A DNA stretch of 64,000 nt from Apostichopus japonicus (taxonomy: Eukaryota; Echinodermata; Holothuroidea; Aspidochirotida; Stichopodidae), in contig NC_092579.1 of assembly GCF_037975245.1 (NCBI RefSeq), positions 16,516,178 through 16,580,177 on the forward strand. Direction: 5' to 3'. Positions 26,501 through 39,004 of the stretch are shown piece after piece. The first letter of the stretch is position 1. Each line of letters starts with the position of its first letter. Both the position numbers and the translations under genes were made by a program. The notes under the pieces are model-generated. The model made no database searches, was not told the origin of the DNA, and saw only the letters and a list, made by a program, of their open reading frames with translations.

Positions 26501-28836
26501 CCAACACTGCAGCTGTTTCGAAGCGAATACGGAATGAAAGATTCAATGATTTTACTCGGTGCTCTTGTGCTGAATGTAATGGCTTGCGGCGCAGCCTCGA
26601 GAAAGCCGCGAAAAAGTACCAAACAAACTATCGGAGTGGAAACACCTAACCAGGATGAACAGACGAGTGACAGAGATACAAAGGGAATCAAAAACCAGCT
26701 TTTGAATCTACCTACTTTATTTCAACATAATAACATAGGTATTCTGCTAATAGCTGAATTTGAGGCATACTATGTCTTTGCTTCTTGGGCCATCTTCTTA
26801 GTCTCTCTGGGAAGAACATTAGGGTTGACCGATGAAGAATCTGTGTTTTTATCGACTGCCGGAGGACTTGGGGGTTTTATTGGGAGATGCTTGGCAGTTG
26901 TACTTTTCAAAGTTAAACGTATTAATGCTTTCACTTCTATACTGATACCATGCATCATTACAGGAAGTGTATTCATTACCGCTGTAATGTCTACGAACTT
27001 TTATATTATTTTAGTTTTAATTTTCATCAGCGGGATAACCCAAGGATTAAACAGTTCTAGTGTATTTTCATTGATGCCGGGTATGGTATGTCCATATCAT
27101 TACAGGCAAGTGATGGTTTTTGAGTGCTTGTCATGCGGTCTAGGAATTCAATTTTCGGGATTTATTTCAGGTAAATATCACTTTCTTTAAAAAAGACATC
27201 TTCTTTTCCAAAACTCGTATACAGAACACGTACCGTATGAGTGTGCGTGCGTATGTGCGTACGTGCGTATGTGCGTGTGTACGCGTGCATGTGCGCGTGC
27301 GTGTATGTACGAATACATGCAGTGGATAACTGTATGGACGGATGGGTGTGTATTTGAGAGGATGGATAAATGGTGATGGGTAGCTGGATGGGATGGTTGG
27401 ACGGGTATGCAAGGATAAGTAAATGGATGTGTATGGGTGGATGGGAGGGTAAATGAGTGGATGGATGGGTGTGAGTGTGTGTGTGGGGGTGGGTGGGTGG
27501 AATAATGGAAAGGCGGTTGGGCGTAGAGTGAACAAATTTAAAATAAATATTTTTATACCAGAAAAAGAAAACGTTTAGTGGTTACGATGCCTAAACATAT
27601 TCATAGTATGGCAAAGCCATACATGTTAATAAACATGATCTTGTGTACACCAAAATGAAGAGGATTATCTATTAACTAATGCGGCAACATGTAAAGAAAG
27701 CTATCAGGAATCATTTATCATCGTTGACAGAGCATCAGCCATTTAAGTCACTGATAAGGATTTTACAGTATCGAATTTTTATTCCAATTACTATTTGAAA
27801 TATACTGTAGACACATAGATTGTATGAAAAAAAGGAAATTTTCTGTTACCAATTTTGAGCTTGGAAACCCCTTTAAGATGTGTTATAAGACTGCGAGCTC
27901 TACATGAAATTGGTTACATGCACTGTGAAATATTTTGACAACCTACAAGTCACTTGGTATAAATCACAAACATACTGAGATATTGTCAACAATTCTGTAA
28001 CTGGACGACAAACATTAATCTTGGAGTGACTCGAACTGGGGAACTTATGATTGGAAGGCACCAGCGTTTACCACTGAGCTAACACTCCGTAGCTAATACA
28101 GAGTTTGACATATGTTGTCCTCTTTGATCTCTACCAAGTTGAATCATAGGGCATCTATCTACGAAGTATGACATTGATTCAACTTGTGGTTGACGACATA
28201 TCTTGTTTACAAGCTATTTTTTGGACTATTTCACATTAAGCCCCAAAAACTTAAGTATATTAAGGAGGTCAACGTTGTACTTGCAAAGAGCATATACTTA
28301 ATACGTAGTTACAATCACCATACCAAGTATGAACTAAAATCGAACATACTGTACTGTTGAAGAGATATTGACATTTTAGTAAGTTTATGTTAAGCCCCGC
28401 CCACTCATCAATATGCATGAGATGGAAACCACAAACAGTATAGGGCACATCTACACATCATGGGGCATCTATCTACCAACCATGACAATTATTCAACTTG
28501 TGCTTCTTGTGATATCGTGTTTGCAAGCTGGCCGTCACATACACACACACACAAATCCACACTACATCACGACTGCAAAGGTGACTGGGCCTACGGCATC
28601 GTAACCAACAATGAATTGATGTAAAGTATTAAGAAGCGATTTTCACAACGGGTATTTGGGTTTAAAATATCCCGTTACAGTGTCTCTTTCTCTTTCTTGC
28701 AGGAATGATTCAAGACGTAACGGGATCTACCATATACGTATACTTGTTCAACGCAATGCTCAGTTTTGCGATGGTGCCGTTAGCAATCTGGTGGGCGTGT
28801 GATCCACAACCAAATTTGAAGTGCGACATGTCCTAG
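23578..28836 (+). CDS. SLC16/monocarboxylate-transporter-like protein, copy 2 (4 exons)
   Basis: The exons are 23578-23746, 25160-25303, 26373-27170 and 28703-28836 (TAG), all phase 1, giving 414 aa. Exons 1 and 2 have exactly the lengths of copy 1 (169 and 144 nt). Exon 3 is 12 nt shorter, in the charged central loop. The protein is very similar throughout, including MEKWIL at the start, [13 protein letters not shown] in the helix-4 region and an IWWACDP ending. The KRR of the SLC16 helix-5 signature is again replaced (YHFQPTDLP), and DGGWGW is missing. The predicted helix-8 position that is K280 in copy 1 is Arg (R276) here, as in canonical members. Both copies appear intact, so the pair is probably functional and diverging. 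Expected role: plasma-membrane facilitator for a small organic solute. The substrate is unknown. Confidence 0.86.
26051..26247. mobile_element. Degenerate hAT-like MITE with poly-C runs (intron 2)
   Basis: The left end caatgcccatggttggcac and the reverse complement of the right end (CAGGCCCATAGCCAGGAATT) align with one gap. Flanking sequences are similar (acgtcacc and cgtcatag) but not a clean 8-bp duplication. Three C runs of 12-16 bases lie inside. The assignment is tentative. Confidence 0.35.
27233..27490. repeat. GT/GC microsatellite and GGATG-rich simple repeat
   Basis: A gtgcgtgcgtatgtgcgtac-like run (27233-27310) is followed by degenerate atggatgggt repeats to about 27490, in intron 3 of the second transporter gene. 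The antisense open frame at 27167-27535 is a low-complexity artefact. Confidence 0.85.
28020..28105 (-). mobile_element. tRNA-derived SINE head
   Basis: The minus strand shows an A-box-like TTAGCTCAGTGGTAAACGC and, about 40 bp on, a B-box-like AGTTCGAGTCACTCC, spaced as in RNA polymerase III internal promoters. The acceptor stem does not pair cleanly, so it is a SINE fragment and not a tRNA gene. It sits in intron 3 of the second transporter gene. Confidence 0.6.
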
Positions 28837-28912
28837 GCCTACACAGCAATAGAAATGTTGCTTTATTTAGTTTGTTAATTGGTCGATATTAATATAATAT
28901 TTAAGAAGGAGA

Positions 28913-28918
28913 AATAAA
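28913..28918 (+). terminator. Probable polyadenylation signal of the second transporter gene
   Basis: AATAAA lies 77 bases after the TAG stop, a plausible short 3' UTR. There is no cDNA support. Confidence 0.5.
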
Positions 28919-29416
28919 CATGCACGTCAATTGAAATATGTTTTTTTCTTCTTCATAATAGTAGTTTGTAATAAAGCAGCTGTCTGTATCGGCATTAGGC
29001 ATATCAAAAGACTTAGCAATTTGCTTCAAACCAAAGTTCACCTTACATCGTACAATAACTTAATTTTACAACATATTTCTGATTGTAACATGCATAGGTA
29101 TTAAGTGCATATTCTTCATAAAAGTGTAGTATTTATTTTCTCAAATACAAATTACATTGATCATATCCAAGGGCGTAGGAACCGGGGGGGCTGGGGGGCG
29201 CCAGCCCCCCAGTGAAAAATGTGGAGGTGCGGAAGTATCATTCCGCCCCCCCGCTTCGCAAGTCAGAAAACCCCTTTTTCATTTCCAAATGAGAAAAAAA
29301 ATCTCATTTGGAGCACCAAATTGCATCTAAGGCCAGGTGAAAATACAAAATTAAGTTTACAAAATGGAGTGGGTGTTGAAGTGTGCTATATTTAGACCGG
29401 CAGCCCAGAGCACTTT

Positions 29417-30560
29417 GATCAAACGAACGAGGTACCAATATCTGAGTATTGGAACATTTGTGGAAAAACCCAGTATATCCAAAAGTGGACGTCTGCCGTG
29501 GTCGCTCTGCTGCATGTGGCCCATGGGGCCGGTTAAAGGGGGCCAAAAAATGCATCTGATCAAACGAACGAGGTACCACTTGAAACCAATGTCAACTTAA
29601 TGCATGAATGCCACATAGTACTGAATGGCCCATGACAGACAAATTTTCTGCTGCAAAGGGCCCGCCAGACGCCCCAAAAGGGCCCCTAAAAATGCATCTG
29701 ATCAAACGAACGAGGTACCACTTGAAACCAATGTCAACTTAATGCATGAATGCCACAAAGTAATGAATGGCCCATGCCAGACAAATTTTCTGCTGCTAAG
29801 GGCCCGCCAGACGCCCCCAAATATGGCCCAAATGCCCATTATCGTAGCATTGACCCAGATTAAATATGCAAGGTACCACTCAAAACCGGTTTGGAATGTT
29901 CGGGTTGACCTTACAGACTATGGAAATAATCATGCCAGACAAATTTTCTGCTACAAAGGGCCCGCCAGACGCCCCAAAAGGGCCCCTTAAAATGAATTTG
30001 ATCAAACGAACGAGGTACCACTTGAAACCAATGTCAACTTAATGCATGAATGCCACAAAGTACTGAATGGCCCATGCCAGACAAATTTTCTACTGCTAAG
30101 GGCCCGCCAGACGCCCCCAAATATGGCCCAAATGCCCATTATCGTAGCATTGACCCAGATTAAATATGCAAGGTACCACTCAAAACCGGTTTGGAATGTT
30201 CGGGTTGACCTTACAGACTATGGAAATAATCATGCCAGACAAATTTTCTGCTACAAAGGGCCCGCCAGACGCCCCAAAAGGGCCCCTTAAAATGAATTTG
30301 ATCAAACGAACGAGGTACCACTTGAAACCAATGTCAACTTAATGCATGAATGCCACAAAGTAATGAATGGCCCATGCCAGACAAATTTTCTACTGCTAAG
30401 GGCCCTCCAGACGCCCCCAAATATGGCCCAAATGCCCATTATCGTAGCATTGACCCAGATTAAATATGCAAGGTACTACTCAAAACCGGTTTAGAATGTT
30501 CGGGTTGATCTTACAGACTATGCAAATAATCATGCCAGACAAATTTTCTGCTACAAAGGG
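29417..30560. repeat. Left-arm tandem array of the foldback element
   Basis: Two unit types of about 150 bp alternate as X X X Y X Y X Y. X contains gaacgaggtaccacttgaaa and Y contains cagattaaatatgcaaggta. Both share the gccagacaaattttctgct core, so X and Y are themselves related. The X-Y dimer period is 300 bp. Units beyond 30560 fade to about 30870. Confidence 0.9.
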
Positions 30561-31476
30561 GCCAACAGACACACTAAAAAAAAGGGCCTCCAAATGGGCT
30601 ATGATCAATCATAGTTGGTACCACAAAAAAACCAATATCAAATGCAAAGGTACTTTCCACAGATTAAAGAACTGCCAATGCAAGACAAATTTTCTTCTGC
30701 ATAGGTCCCACCAGATAGAAAGAATAGGTTGCCCAATGCGGCCCTATATGGGCCTAATGGATTGTATATTGATGCAGAATATATGTGCCTTGTGACATGA
30801 CATTTGTAACATTCCACAGAGTAAAGAAATGCCAATGCAATACAAATTTTCTTCTGCAAAAGGCCCTCCACATGTAAAAGAAATATGCAGTTTAAATAGT
30901 TAAGATGCCACAAGAAACCAATCTATAACAATCAAGAACATCCTGAATTATTCAAATTCCTTCCCGCTACATAGGCCAATGGAATAATGAGATTAGTATA
31001 CTAGTAGGTGTATCAATTACTGAACATTTCATTGAGCAAAACAAAAATGACGCGAACTCAGTCTTTGAGGGAGATCCTGACAGTTATAATGCATTCTCAA
31101 ATCCATTCTTGTTCCTTTTATCTATTCTTTTTCCTTTTATCCAGTCAGTACTTTGTATCGTGAGCAGTGTTTAACTTGACAGTTACTTTGTTTCGCTGGA
31201 AACACTGGAGCAGATTAAAATCAGTTTATGTATTGTAAATAAGAAACCAAAAATCATTTTGTATCTTAAAACACTGTGTTTACGTTATTGTAAATCTACA
31301 AACTTTAAGTTTAAAATCTTGAGAAAGAACGCTTAAGTGTCATCTTAAGACATACATGTAGTCGAACAAAAGAGATTATGTTTTGTTTCTTAAGCTCAGA
31401 CAAAGAAACAATTATCAAACAATGGTGAAAATGCTTTATAACGTGTACTTAACGATAAAGGTTTGGGTTGAAAGTA

Positions 31477-31569
31477 ATGCTTCAATTATGTATCTTTTAA
31501 AAACCATATTGGACAGTTTCAAGTTGAAACTGTCCAATATGGTTTTTAAAAGATACATAATTGAAGCAT
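31477..31569. repeat. Perfect 93-bp palindrome at the core of the foldback element
   Basis: The two 46-nt arms are exact reverse complements around a single central g at 31523 (the middle reads cagtttcaagttgaaactg). Weaker mirrored similarity continues on both sides, for example acctttat and agtacac. Such a loop-free hairpin is usually unstable in cloning and replication, so either it is very young or the site is a recent repair junction. Confidence 0.95.
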
Positions 31570-32123
31570 AGAAATGTATATGTACCTTTATGCTAGGTAC
31601 ACTCTTTAAAGGACTTAAAATGCTAATATTGAACAAACAAATACTGATATCACCACGTATGACTCCATTCCCTGATACAAAATATAAAATGAGTAATTGG
31701 CGTATATTACTCCATCTTGGTCTTTTAGAACTTCCATCATTACACTAATTCAATTCGAATAGCTTGTAACAAGTCCAACAAATAGATGTGGCATCCATTT
31801 TTCAGAAATATGAATGCTAGATGAGGGTTTTTGTTTTCATCTATGAAGGGATCTTTTACCTTTGAAGAAAGTCATCTTGCTAGTTTAAAATGTACTAAAA
31901 TCATAATTGGCAAAGATAGTAACAAAAGATCATTATGTGATTACTCTGAACATGACACATGTTAGGTTCGAAGTATAAGAACTGAGAATTCATGTCTCTT
32001 GACAGTGATTAAACACTGGAGTGTGTGCATTGTAAAAAGACACTGCATTTGCCATTCAGACAGATCTCTAAGTTTATGAAAATTAAGTATTCCCATGAAC
32101 TTGATTCTAAAAAGACAATGGAA

Positions 32124-32350
32124 GCTCAAATCAATGTTTCTTTGTCGGAATCATCACTCCAAGATGGTTCAGTACTTGAATCATCGCCATCAAACTCGGA
32201 AGCCACGTCTGGTCGGCTACTTTGAAAATCTTCGCTCAGTTCCCCCTCTTGGAATAGATGATCTGGGAGAGCCGGTCCCTCAAACCAGTCAGGGCTGTAG
32301 CACCCATTCTTGCTCTTCCAACCGTAGTTCTGTGGATCCAAGCCAGGCAA
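32124..32350 (-). pseudogene. Open frame with acidic tail inside the foldback element
   Basis: An open minus frame follows an acceptor-like ggatccacag and reads NYGWKSKNGCYSPDWFEGPA, then an acidic Ser/Asp-rich run ending in SDDSDKETLI before TGA. The GW..G...P.W..GPA..P pattern is reminiscent of exons in repeat-associated proteins of marine invertebrates, but I could not identify the family. It is probably a captured or residual transposon exon. No ATG with good context leads it. Confidence 0.4.
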
Positions 32351-32490
32351 GACTCTTCCTCAGAGTGTTAGAATTATAATGTGGGGAACTGTAATTTTTG
32401 CCCAGACCAGTAAATCCCAAAATATTTAGAGGCTTAGGTGAAAGTGTTATCTTTACTTTGCTTAGAGCAGCGAATAGCTAAATAAGATTT

Positions 32491-33140
32491 TTGAGTGGTA
32501 TCTTGCATATTTAATCTGGGTCAATGCTACGATAATGGGCATTTTGGGCCATATTTGGGGGCGTCTGGCGGGCCCTTAGCAGTAGAAAATTTGTCTGGCA
32601 TGGGCCATTCAGTACTTTGTGGCATTCATGCATTAAGTTGACATTGGTTTCAAGTGGTACCTCGTTCGTTTGATCAAATTCATTTTTATGGGCCCTTTTG
32701 GGGCGTCTGGCGGGCCCTTTGTAGCAGAAAATTTGTCTGGCATGATTATTTCCATAGTCTGTAAGGTCAACCCGAACATTCCAAACCGGTTTTGAGTGGT
32801 ACCTTGCATATTTAATCTGGGTCAATGCTACGATAATGGGCATTTGGGCCATATTTGGGGGCGTCTGGCGGGCCCTTAGCAGCAGAAAATTTGTCTGGCA
32901 TGGGCCATTCATTACTTTGTGGCATTCATGCATTAAGTTGACATTGGTTTCAAGTGGTACCTCGTTCGTTTGATCAGATGCATTTTTAGGGGCCCTTTTG
33001 GGGCGTCTGGCGGGCCCTTTGCAGCAGAAAATTTGTCTGTCATGGGCCATTCAGTACTATGTGGCATTCATGCATTAAGTTGACATTGGTTTCAAGTGGT
33101 ACCTCGTTCGTTTGATCAGATGCATTTTTTGGCCCCCTTT
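32491..33140. repeat. Right-arm inverted array of the foldback element
   Basis: This array is the reverse complement of the left-arm units in the mirrored order (outermost X X, then Y X Y). It is one X-Y dimer shorter than the left arm and highly similar to it, for example over the mirrored gatcaaacgaacgaggtacc. Confidence 0.9.
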
Positions 33141-33247
33141 AACCGGCCCCATGGGAACACCCCCTCCCCTTAGACCCCTCCCCCAGGCCGGCCATCAGTC
33201 TTCAGCCCCCCCACTCAAAAGTACCTTCCTACGCCACTGATCATAAG

Positions 33248-34461
33248 TTCTCTCTACTTCAAAAGCTATATGTCAACTTATAAGTTACATATTCTTCAAT
33301 TGCTGATGTATCACCTTGTGAACAATTAACTTCATGACGCTGTTAATTATTCTATTGTTTATCATTTTGCTAATATACACCATTACCATTCAAGGAGCTC
33401 TACCATAATTCGTATAAGATTAAAACTCAAGTCGAGCAGAGAAGAAAAAGGCATGACATTATATATTATGTTAATATACTTTATTTCCCATCGTAGTTGT
33501 TACACTGCACGACTCTCTTCATAAATGAATATCAAGATAAAAAACAAATGTTAGACTTGTAATGTTCTACATTCTCATTTAAGCATAAAAAGGATATTCC
33601 GACGACACGATAAACATATGCCACTCTGTTTGCCGAAACACCCCCCCCCCCCCCGTCTCAATATGTTGTTCCTAACTCGAGATATGATTGATTGAATTTA
33701 AACCAATTTCAATTTATATAAAACCTTCAATTTGCTACAGGTAATTTTCTTCAAAGGCTTTACTTAGGCTATTATAATCTTCGTGTTGAAATATTTGATT
33801 AAAGGTATTCTGTATTGGCCCTAAATATGCTAGATATTCAAATATGGTCACCTTTGGTCAAAATTCTTAAACTATTTGTATGATATTACCTTCGAGGACA
33901 TTTTCCTCACTGGGACATTCATTCATCTTGTGTGTTTCTTAAAAATGTCTGAGAACAATTTAAAGGGTAAAGACGTCCAGGAGAGTACTTTTTGAAAATT
34001 TCTAACAATTTTAGCGTGCAATAATTTGGGGCCTTTACAGACTACCATTAACTGCTTATATTCCCTGTTGTTCAAATGTCATCAAACAACAACTTATTTG
34101 TACAAGTATTATTTTCCTCTTTTGGACAAAGGATTCGATGGTGACATCATTCATATATTCTACTGTTGCCAGATACATTTACAAAGTATTCCAAATTTAT
34201 GAAGTTCATATTTTTGTGATACAAACTGCTACGAGGGTGAGATTTGACCTTATGATGCAGACATGCTCTGTTCGTTTCTAAAGGTAACAACTTTAGGCAC
34301 AAGATAACCATTTTAACGTTCGAGCCGATGTTATCACTACCTCCATCGCCTGGCAGCTCTCTAAACATTTAAAAGATTTTCAAAATGGTTGCATTGCAAG
34401 ATTGGTAAGCTACAGCATGACTTCGATATAGTTGTTTCCCGGGTATGCATAACACTACTCA
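33248..34461. other. Intergenic, nothing recognised
   Basis: AT-rich sequence with a poly-C run at 33641-33654. No exon with supporting splice sites was recognised. The 73-codon minus frame at 34147-34368 has no domain. Confidence 0.45.
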
Positions 34462-34634
34462 CAGGCGCGTAGCCAGGAATTTGCCAAGGGAGGGGCGAAA
34501 CTGTAGATTCGGCATTGCAAACTATCTAAGCGTAGCGCCACCATGTGTTGGCGCGAAGCGTACAAGAAAATTTTGGCTGTAAATGCCTCCCAGATCGCCG
34601 GAAATGGCACTTCCCAGGCCTTGTTAATTGCATC
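34462..34634 (-). mobile_element. Inverted remnant of the composite hAT-like repeat
   Basis: It starts caggcgcgtagccagg. It is the reverse complement of the segment of the composite repeat around 120-240 (agcgtagcgccaccatg, gcgcgaagcgtacaagaaaa). It is truncated after about 170 bp. Confidence 0.8.
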
Positions 34635-34639
34635 TTATC

Positions 34640-35265
34640 ATTTGTGGTCCCGTTACACTCAATAAAGAAGTAATTATTTAGTTGTCATTTGAATTGGTCA
34701 AGCACGCTTTGGACCGGGCAAGACGCATTATGGTACCCTTCTACAATGTCCTTAGAGTTCATGTTAACCATCGGTTTGGTGATCCAAGACGGTGCTGCAT
34801 GGATTAGGGCCCAAAGCTTTTTCGTGGTCCCTTTTCAGTCATTAAAAAAGTAATGATTTAATGGTCATTTATGACTTAAGAGTTCATACGACCCATTGGT
34901 TGGGTGGTCCAAGGCGTGCAGGTTTTGATTAGGGCCCAAATGTTTTTATTTCAGTTCCTGTTACATTTATTTAAAAAATTGTTGATTTAGTGGTCATTTT
35001 AATTGGTCAAGCACGCTTTGGACCGGTCAAGACGCATTATGGTATCCTTCTACAATGTGTTAAGAATTCCTATGACCCATTGGTTAGGTTGTCCAAGGCG
35101 TGCTAGTCTTGATTAGGGCCTAGAGTGATTTTTTCAGGTCCCGTTACATTAATTTAGAAACTGATGAAGTAGTGGTCATTTTAGTTGGTCAAGAACTCTT
35201 CGGACCGGAAAAGATGCATTATGGTATCCTTCTAAATATTCATTAGAGTATATGACCCATAGATA
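34640..35265. repeat. Diverged tandem repeat of about 180 bp, 3-4 units
   Basis: Recurring blocks are ttggtcaagcacgctttgga, gacgcattatggtatccttc, tgacccattggttgg and gattagggccc. Units start near 34650, 34845, 34965 and 35145, the second missing its first half. Confidence 0.75.
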
Positions 35266-36840
35266 AACCTCTTACCACGACCAAATGTTGAACATCTTGT
35301 AAGAAAGCTTTCGTCATGCCAGAGGTGTTACGTCGATACCATTGTCGAATACGTAACTGAATCGGTAGCAGTTACTCATTCGCGAATGTCGAACGAGGAA
35401 TAAGTATCTAACTTCACACCGGTCACGAAGGGTTGCACGAGCAGTGCAGTTCGCTTCCTGGCAGCCGTAGGCTAACAATTCATACGTAATTGTAATTTGT
35501 AGCCTATTCTGTATGGGGAGTAACTGGCAAAGAATGTGAATGGCAGATATATTCACCAGCTCGAAGGTTGTTCTTAGTTTTGTGGAGCAAGTTAGTACTT
35601 CACATTGTTTGAGTCAGCGAGCGTGATAAATTAGGCTAGCCTATCATATGATAGGTTCGCTTAGGCCTAACGGTAGGCTAGCTCATGTAGGCACTGGCGT
35701 CTATAGCAAGTTGGAATGCTACAGTATTGGCCTAGCCTAGGCCTAGGCCTAATATGATATTCACTAGACTATTTATGTAAGTAAAATAAGTCACCTTATA
35801 TCTGCCGACAAAACACTAGACCTAGCAGGTTGGGCATAATTACTTTCTGGTTAAGGCTAGTAGCATGGTGGGCTCATAATTGATGCACTTAAGGATTTGA
35901 TCAACGATGTCTATCAAGGAAAAATCCAAATCACTCAACTGTTTGTGTTTTTCATATGTGTAGTTCCTTGGAAATGTTATGATCTCAAAATATTTAAGGT
36001 TCTGTGCTTATGCACCGTACAATTGAGCAGAATTTGACCACAAAATGTCTGCCGTGTCAAGTTCTTTCATACCCCTAAATTGACACATCCGTCGATAAGC
36101 TAACTGTAGTGTAGGCCTTAGTATACATCCATTGACTTTAGATGGTGTTTGCTATGCTCTGAGCCTCTAAGCTCAGACAGGTCAGGTCCCAGAGAGAAGT
36201 GTTATCATATTGAGCTAATGTTAGTTATTTTTAGGGTGTAAGATTTCCAAATGCCCCAAAAATGTGCAAAACTGGGGGGAGGGTGTTAAAAGCTTCAAAA
36301 ATACCACACTTTGTTCAGAAAATAGCTGAAATGGATTCAAACTCATGAAATATGTAATTCTACTTGACTGCAAAAAGTTTAGGTGGCCTGCTGTATCGTT
36401 GCTAGTAATAATTGAAGATGCGTCAATTACTGGGGTGCGTCAATTATGAAGCCTTTACTATACAGTTAGACTAGGCCTAACTTAATTGACTTTAAATTCC
36501 TACCAGAGTAGCCTACCATAGCCTACTGTATGCCATCTAGCACTTAACAGTGACACATCTTCAAGAAACTAACTCGCAGCCAGAAAAATTTGCTTAGGAT
36601 GAAAGCTCTCTCTCTCTTTGCTATTTTTTCTATTTCTATCATGTCAGACAGGCAAGGTCGTCTCCTGTTAGTTCCGGACAGGAAAAGCGTCGGTTTCCTC
36701 TCCAACTTCCAAGAATAAAAACTTTAGTTTCCTCCCTGAAATTTTAGGGGAGGGAAACCAACTTTTTAGCTCTGCGGTCTAAGTGATGTTGGTGATGGTT
36801 CAAATATGGGTACAATTATAGAATACCGGGCCATTCATTA
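35266..36840. other. Intergenic, TAGGCCTA-rich
   Basis: Between about 35630 and 35770 the palindromic word taggcctag and close variants recur. Otherwise the sequence is AT-rich. The 80-codon minus frame at 35314-35556 has no recognisable domain. No gene was assigned. Confidence 0.4.
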
Positions 36841-36849
36841 ACACTTCCT

Positions 36850-37435
36850 AGCATCCACATGCGCGGTGTGTCTGTATACATGTCCATACACGTATGACGC
36901 CCTCTAAAATTCCAACCATCACATATTTCATTTTGACTCTGCATCCGCACATCCACCCGAAAGTACTAGGAAAGGACTTAAGATAATTTTCGAAAAGTCT
37001 CCCCACGTATTTAATTTTGACTCCGCATCCGCGCATCCACTCCGGGAGTACTAGGAAAGTTTCCCTATATACCATCACGTATTTCAAATACTGAAAGTCC
37101 TGCATGTTATACCATCACGTATTTCATTTTGACTCCGCACCATCACATATATATATCAAATACTGAAAGTCCCGCATGTACGAAGATATTCCACATCAAT
37201 AGTCTGTCGTTCTTAAGAGCCATCCATACATGTGCGACGCCCTCTAAAATTCCACCACAGAAGTACTAGTAAAGGACTTTTAGTAAAGGAAATTTTTGAC
37301 CCTGCATCCAAGCATCCGCGCATGCACACAAAAGGAAAGAACTTGGACTTGACATTTTTTACTCACATACGTACTGGGATGAGACTGAGCATCCGCGCAT
37401 CCGGATGCTCAGATAGAATCATCGAGTGGCCCTGT
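36850..37435. repeat. Degenerate direct repeats with tttgactccgcatccgcgca
   Basis: Blocks such as accatcacgtatttcatttt, gactccgcatccgcgcatcc and gtactaggaaag recur three to four times at irregular 90-140-bp spacing. They include a partly inverted form near 37390 (catccgcgcatccggatgct). There is no coding signal. Confidence 0.6.
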
Positions 37436-38830
37436 ATTCTATAATTACTCCCAAATATGGAGAAAACTCTCCATGCAAGCTGATGATATTAATACCTAGC
37501 GTAGGCAACTAAATTGATATACATGTTTTGATTTGATAAACTAGCATAATTTTGACCTGAAGCTAGGCTTAACAGTACTATTGGTCCAACTCTCGGCATA
37601 TCTTTATCAGATCATAGACTTCTTTTGATGCCTAAGACATGATTTTATGGTCGGCAGAACTGTTCACTGAAACTTTGATTATTATTAAACCGAAATTAAA
37701 CTCGCTAAGTCGACCTCTCATTGTTAAGTAATTGTCCTTAATTTGGTTTTTAATTTGAATACATTGATTGAAAGTTGTGAGGAACACAACTCATGGTAAA
37801 CACATATTAAGAGTATTGAGAGATAAGTACAATATATAGTATCTCTGTCCTTGTTGAATAGAATATTATCACACAGGTGCTAGAAGTCATGGAAGCACAT
37901 TAGGGTTTACCATGAATATACCAATATGTTGTTGGTACTTGTGTAAGGCTGAAAAGCCAGTTTTCATCTTTGCTAAGTGTACACTCAAAATTGTTTGGCT
38001 GATGAAATGTTCTCAAAATTGTGTTGAATTCATTCCTTACTATTGGCTTGACCATTATAGTGAACAATGTACTGTACATCAAAGGAAGTTTTGGCATTTT
38101 ATGAAATACTCCAAAGGTTTGATAGCAATGTCTGGTAAGGTTCATTAATGAGTCATATTGCAAGTATTAAAAATAAACAGGCACTTAGTAACAAAAAGAG
38201 GTACAGTTTATTCATGTTTGTAAACATTCATCGGAAAGGTATCTGCATGCGCAAACTGGAAGATGATCTTATGTAAAACTACTAAAAAAAAAACTACTAA
38301 AATTTATTTCACACCATACAGTAGGTATATATATATATACATATTGCTTTTATATTTGTCTTTACAGCATTGCATTGGCCACACTGATTCACAAGAAGAC
38401 TCCATGAACTGTGACTGTAACATTCTGCTGGAGGTCTGAGACATTGAAGATTCTGTAATGCTTTCGTTTGGGTATGCACAATTTACTATAGTAACACATA
38501 AATATTTAAGCTCTGGTATTCGTTTCGTTTCTTTCTGCCATTAAACAACAATGATATACATTTGTTCATACATAGTTACATCAATGAGGCAGCAGTCAGG
38601 GTTGTTTAGGTAGTCAGGGGGAGGGAGGGGAGGAAGGGAGGGAGTGTATAAAAAATGAGTCTAGTTGCAATGTCTACAGTATCTGCTTTCCAATATATGA
38701 CATCTTCTTATCTTTTACAATACTGTCTCAGGTGAAAGAAGAAGATGAAGTAAATGGAAGGAAAATTGTGAGTCTTGGATGTCTGTAATGAAGCTGGATC
38801 AGGTTTAGAACAAGTGGTTGAAAGATCATA

Positions 38831-38965
38831 AACTCCACCAAATACGAGATCCTTCAAGCCTGTCCTCTACAGAGAGATCTGGAAGTGCTATCTGGAGGTG
38901 ATTTAACAGAAATTGGAGAAAAATTAAGATTCAAGGTAAACATCAGTGTGAGCCAGAATCATTAA
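38831..38965 (+). pseudogene. ABCC-type transporter NBD1 exon fragment, copy 1
   Basis: A frame reading STKYEILQACPLQRDLEVLS then GGDLTEIGEK matches the stretch between Walker A and the ABC signature in ABCC/MRP nucleotide-binding domain 1. In that family EIGEK is followed directly by G.NLSGGQ. Here it runs into LRFK and a stop, so the signature and the catalytic walls are gone. One codon is missing relative to copy 2. With minisatellites all around, this is a dead fragment. No partner exons were found. Confidence 0.6.
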
Positions 38966-39004
38966 CATCAGTCTTCTCCTCTGAAAAGTTGATTGTTGTC
39001 AAGA

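Larger units (their letters stand above)
29168..33239. mobile_element. 4.07-kb foldback element with hAT-like ends
   Basis: The left end reads CAAGGGCGTAGGAACC and the right end, reversed, CAGTGGCGTAGGAAGG. They are flanked by atcatatc (29160-29167) and atcataag (33240-33247), an 8-bp duplication matching at 6 positions. The arms (about 29400-30600 and 32490-33140) are arrays of about 150-bp units alternating between two types and inverted relative to each other. The core holds a perfect 93-bp palindrome at 31477-31569. Open frames spanning the arms (such as minus 32511-33050) only read through the repeats. No transposase was found. Confidence 0.85.

Noticed and set aside
29625-33050. Open frames up to 179 codons in the foldback arms
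   Set aside because: They only read through the 150-bp repeat units and appear in both arms. They carry no domain and use non-ATG starts.
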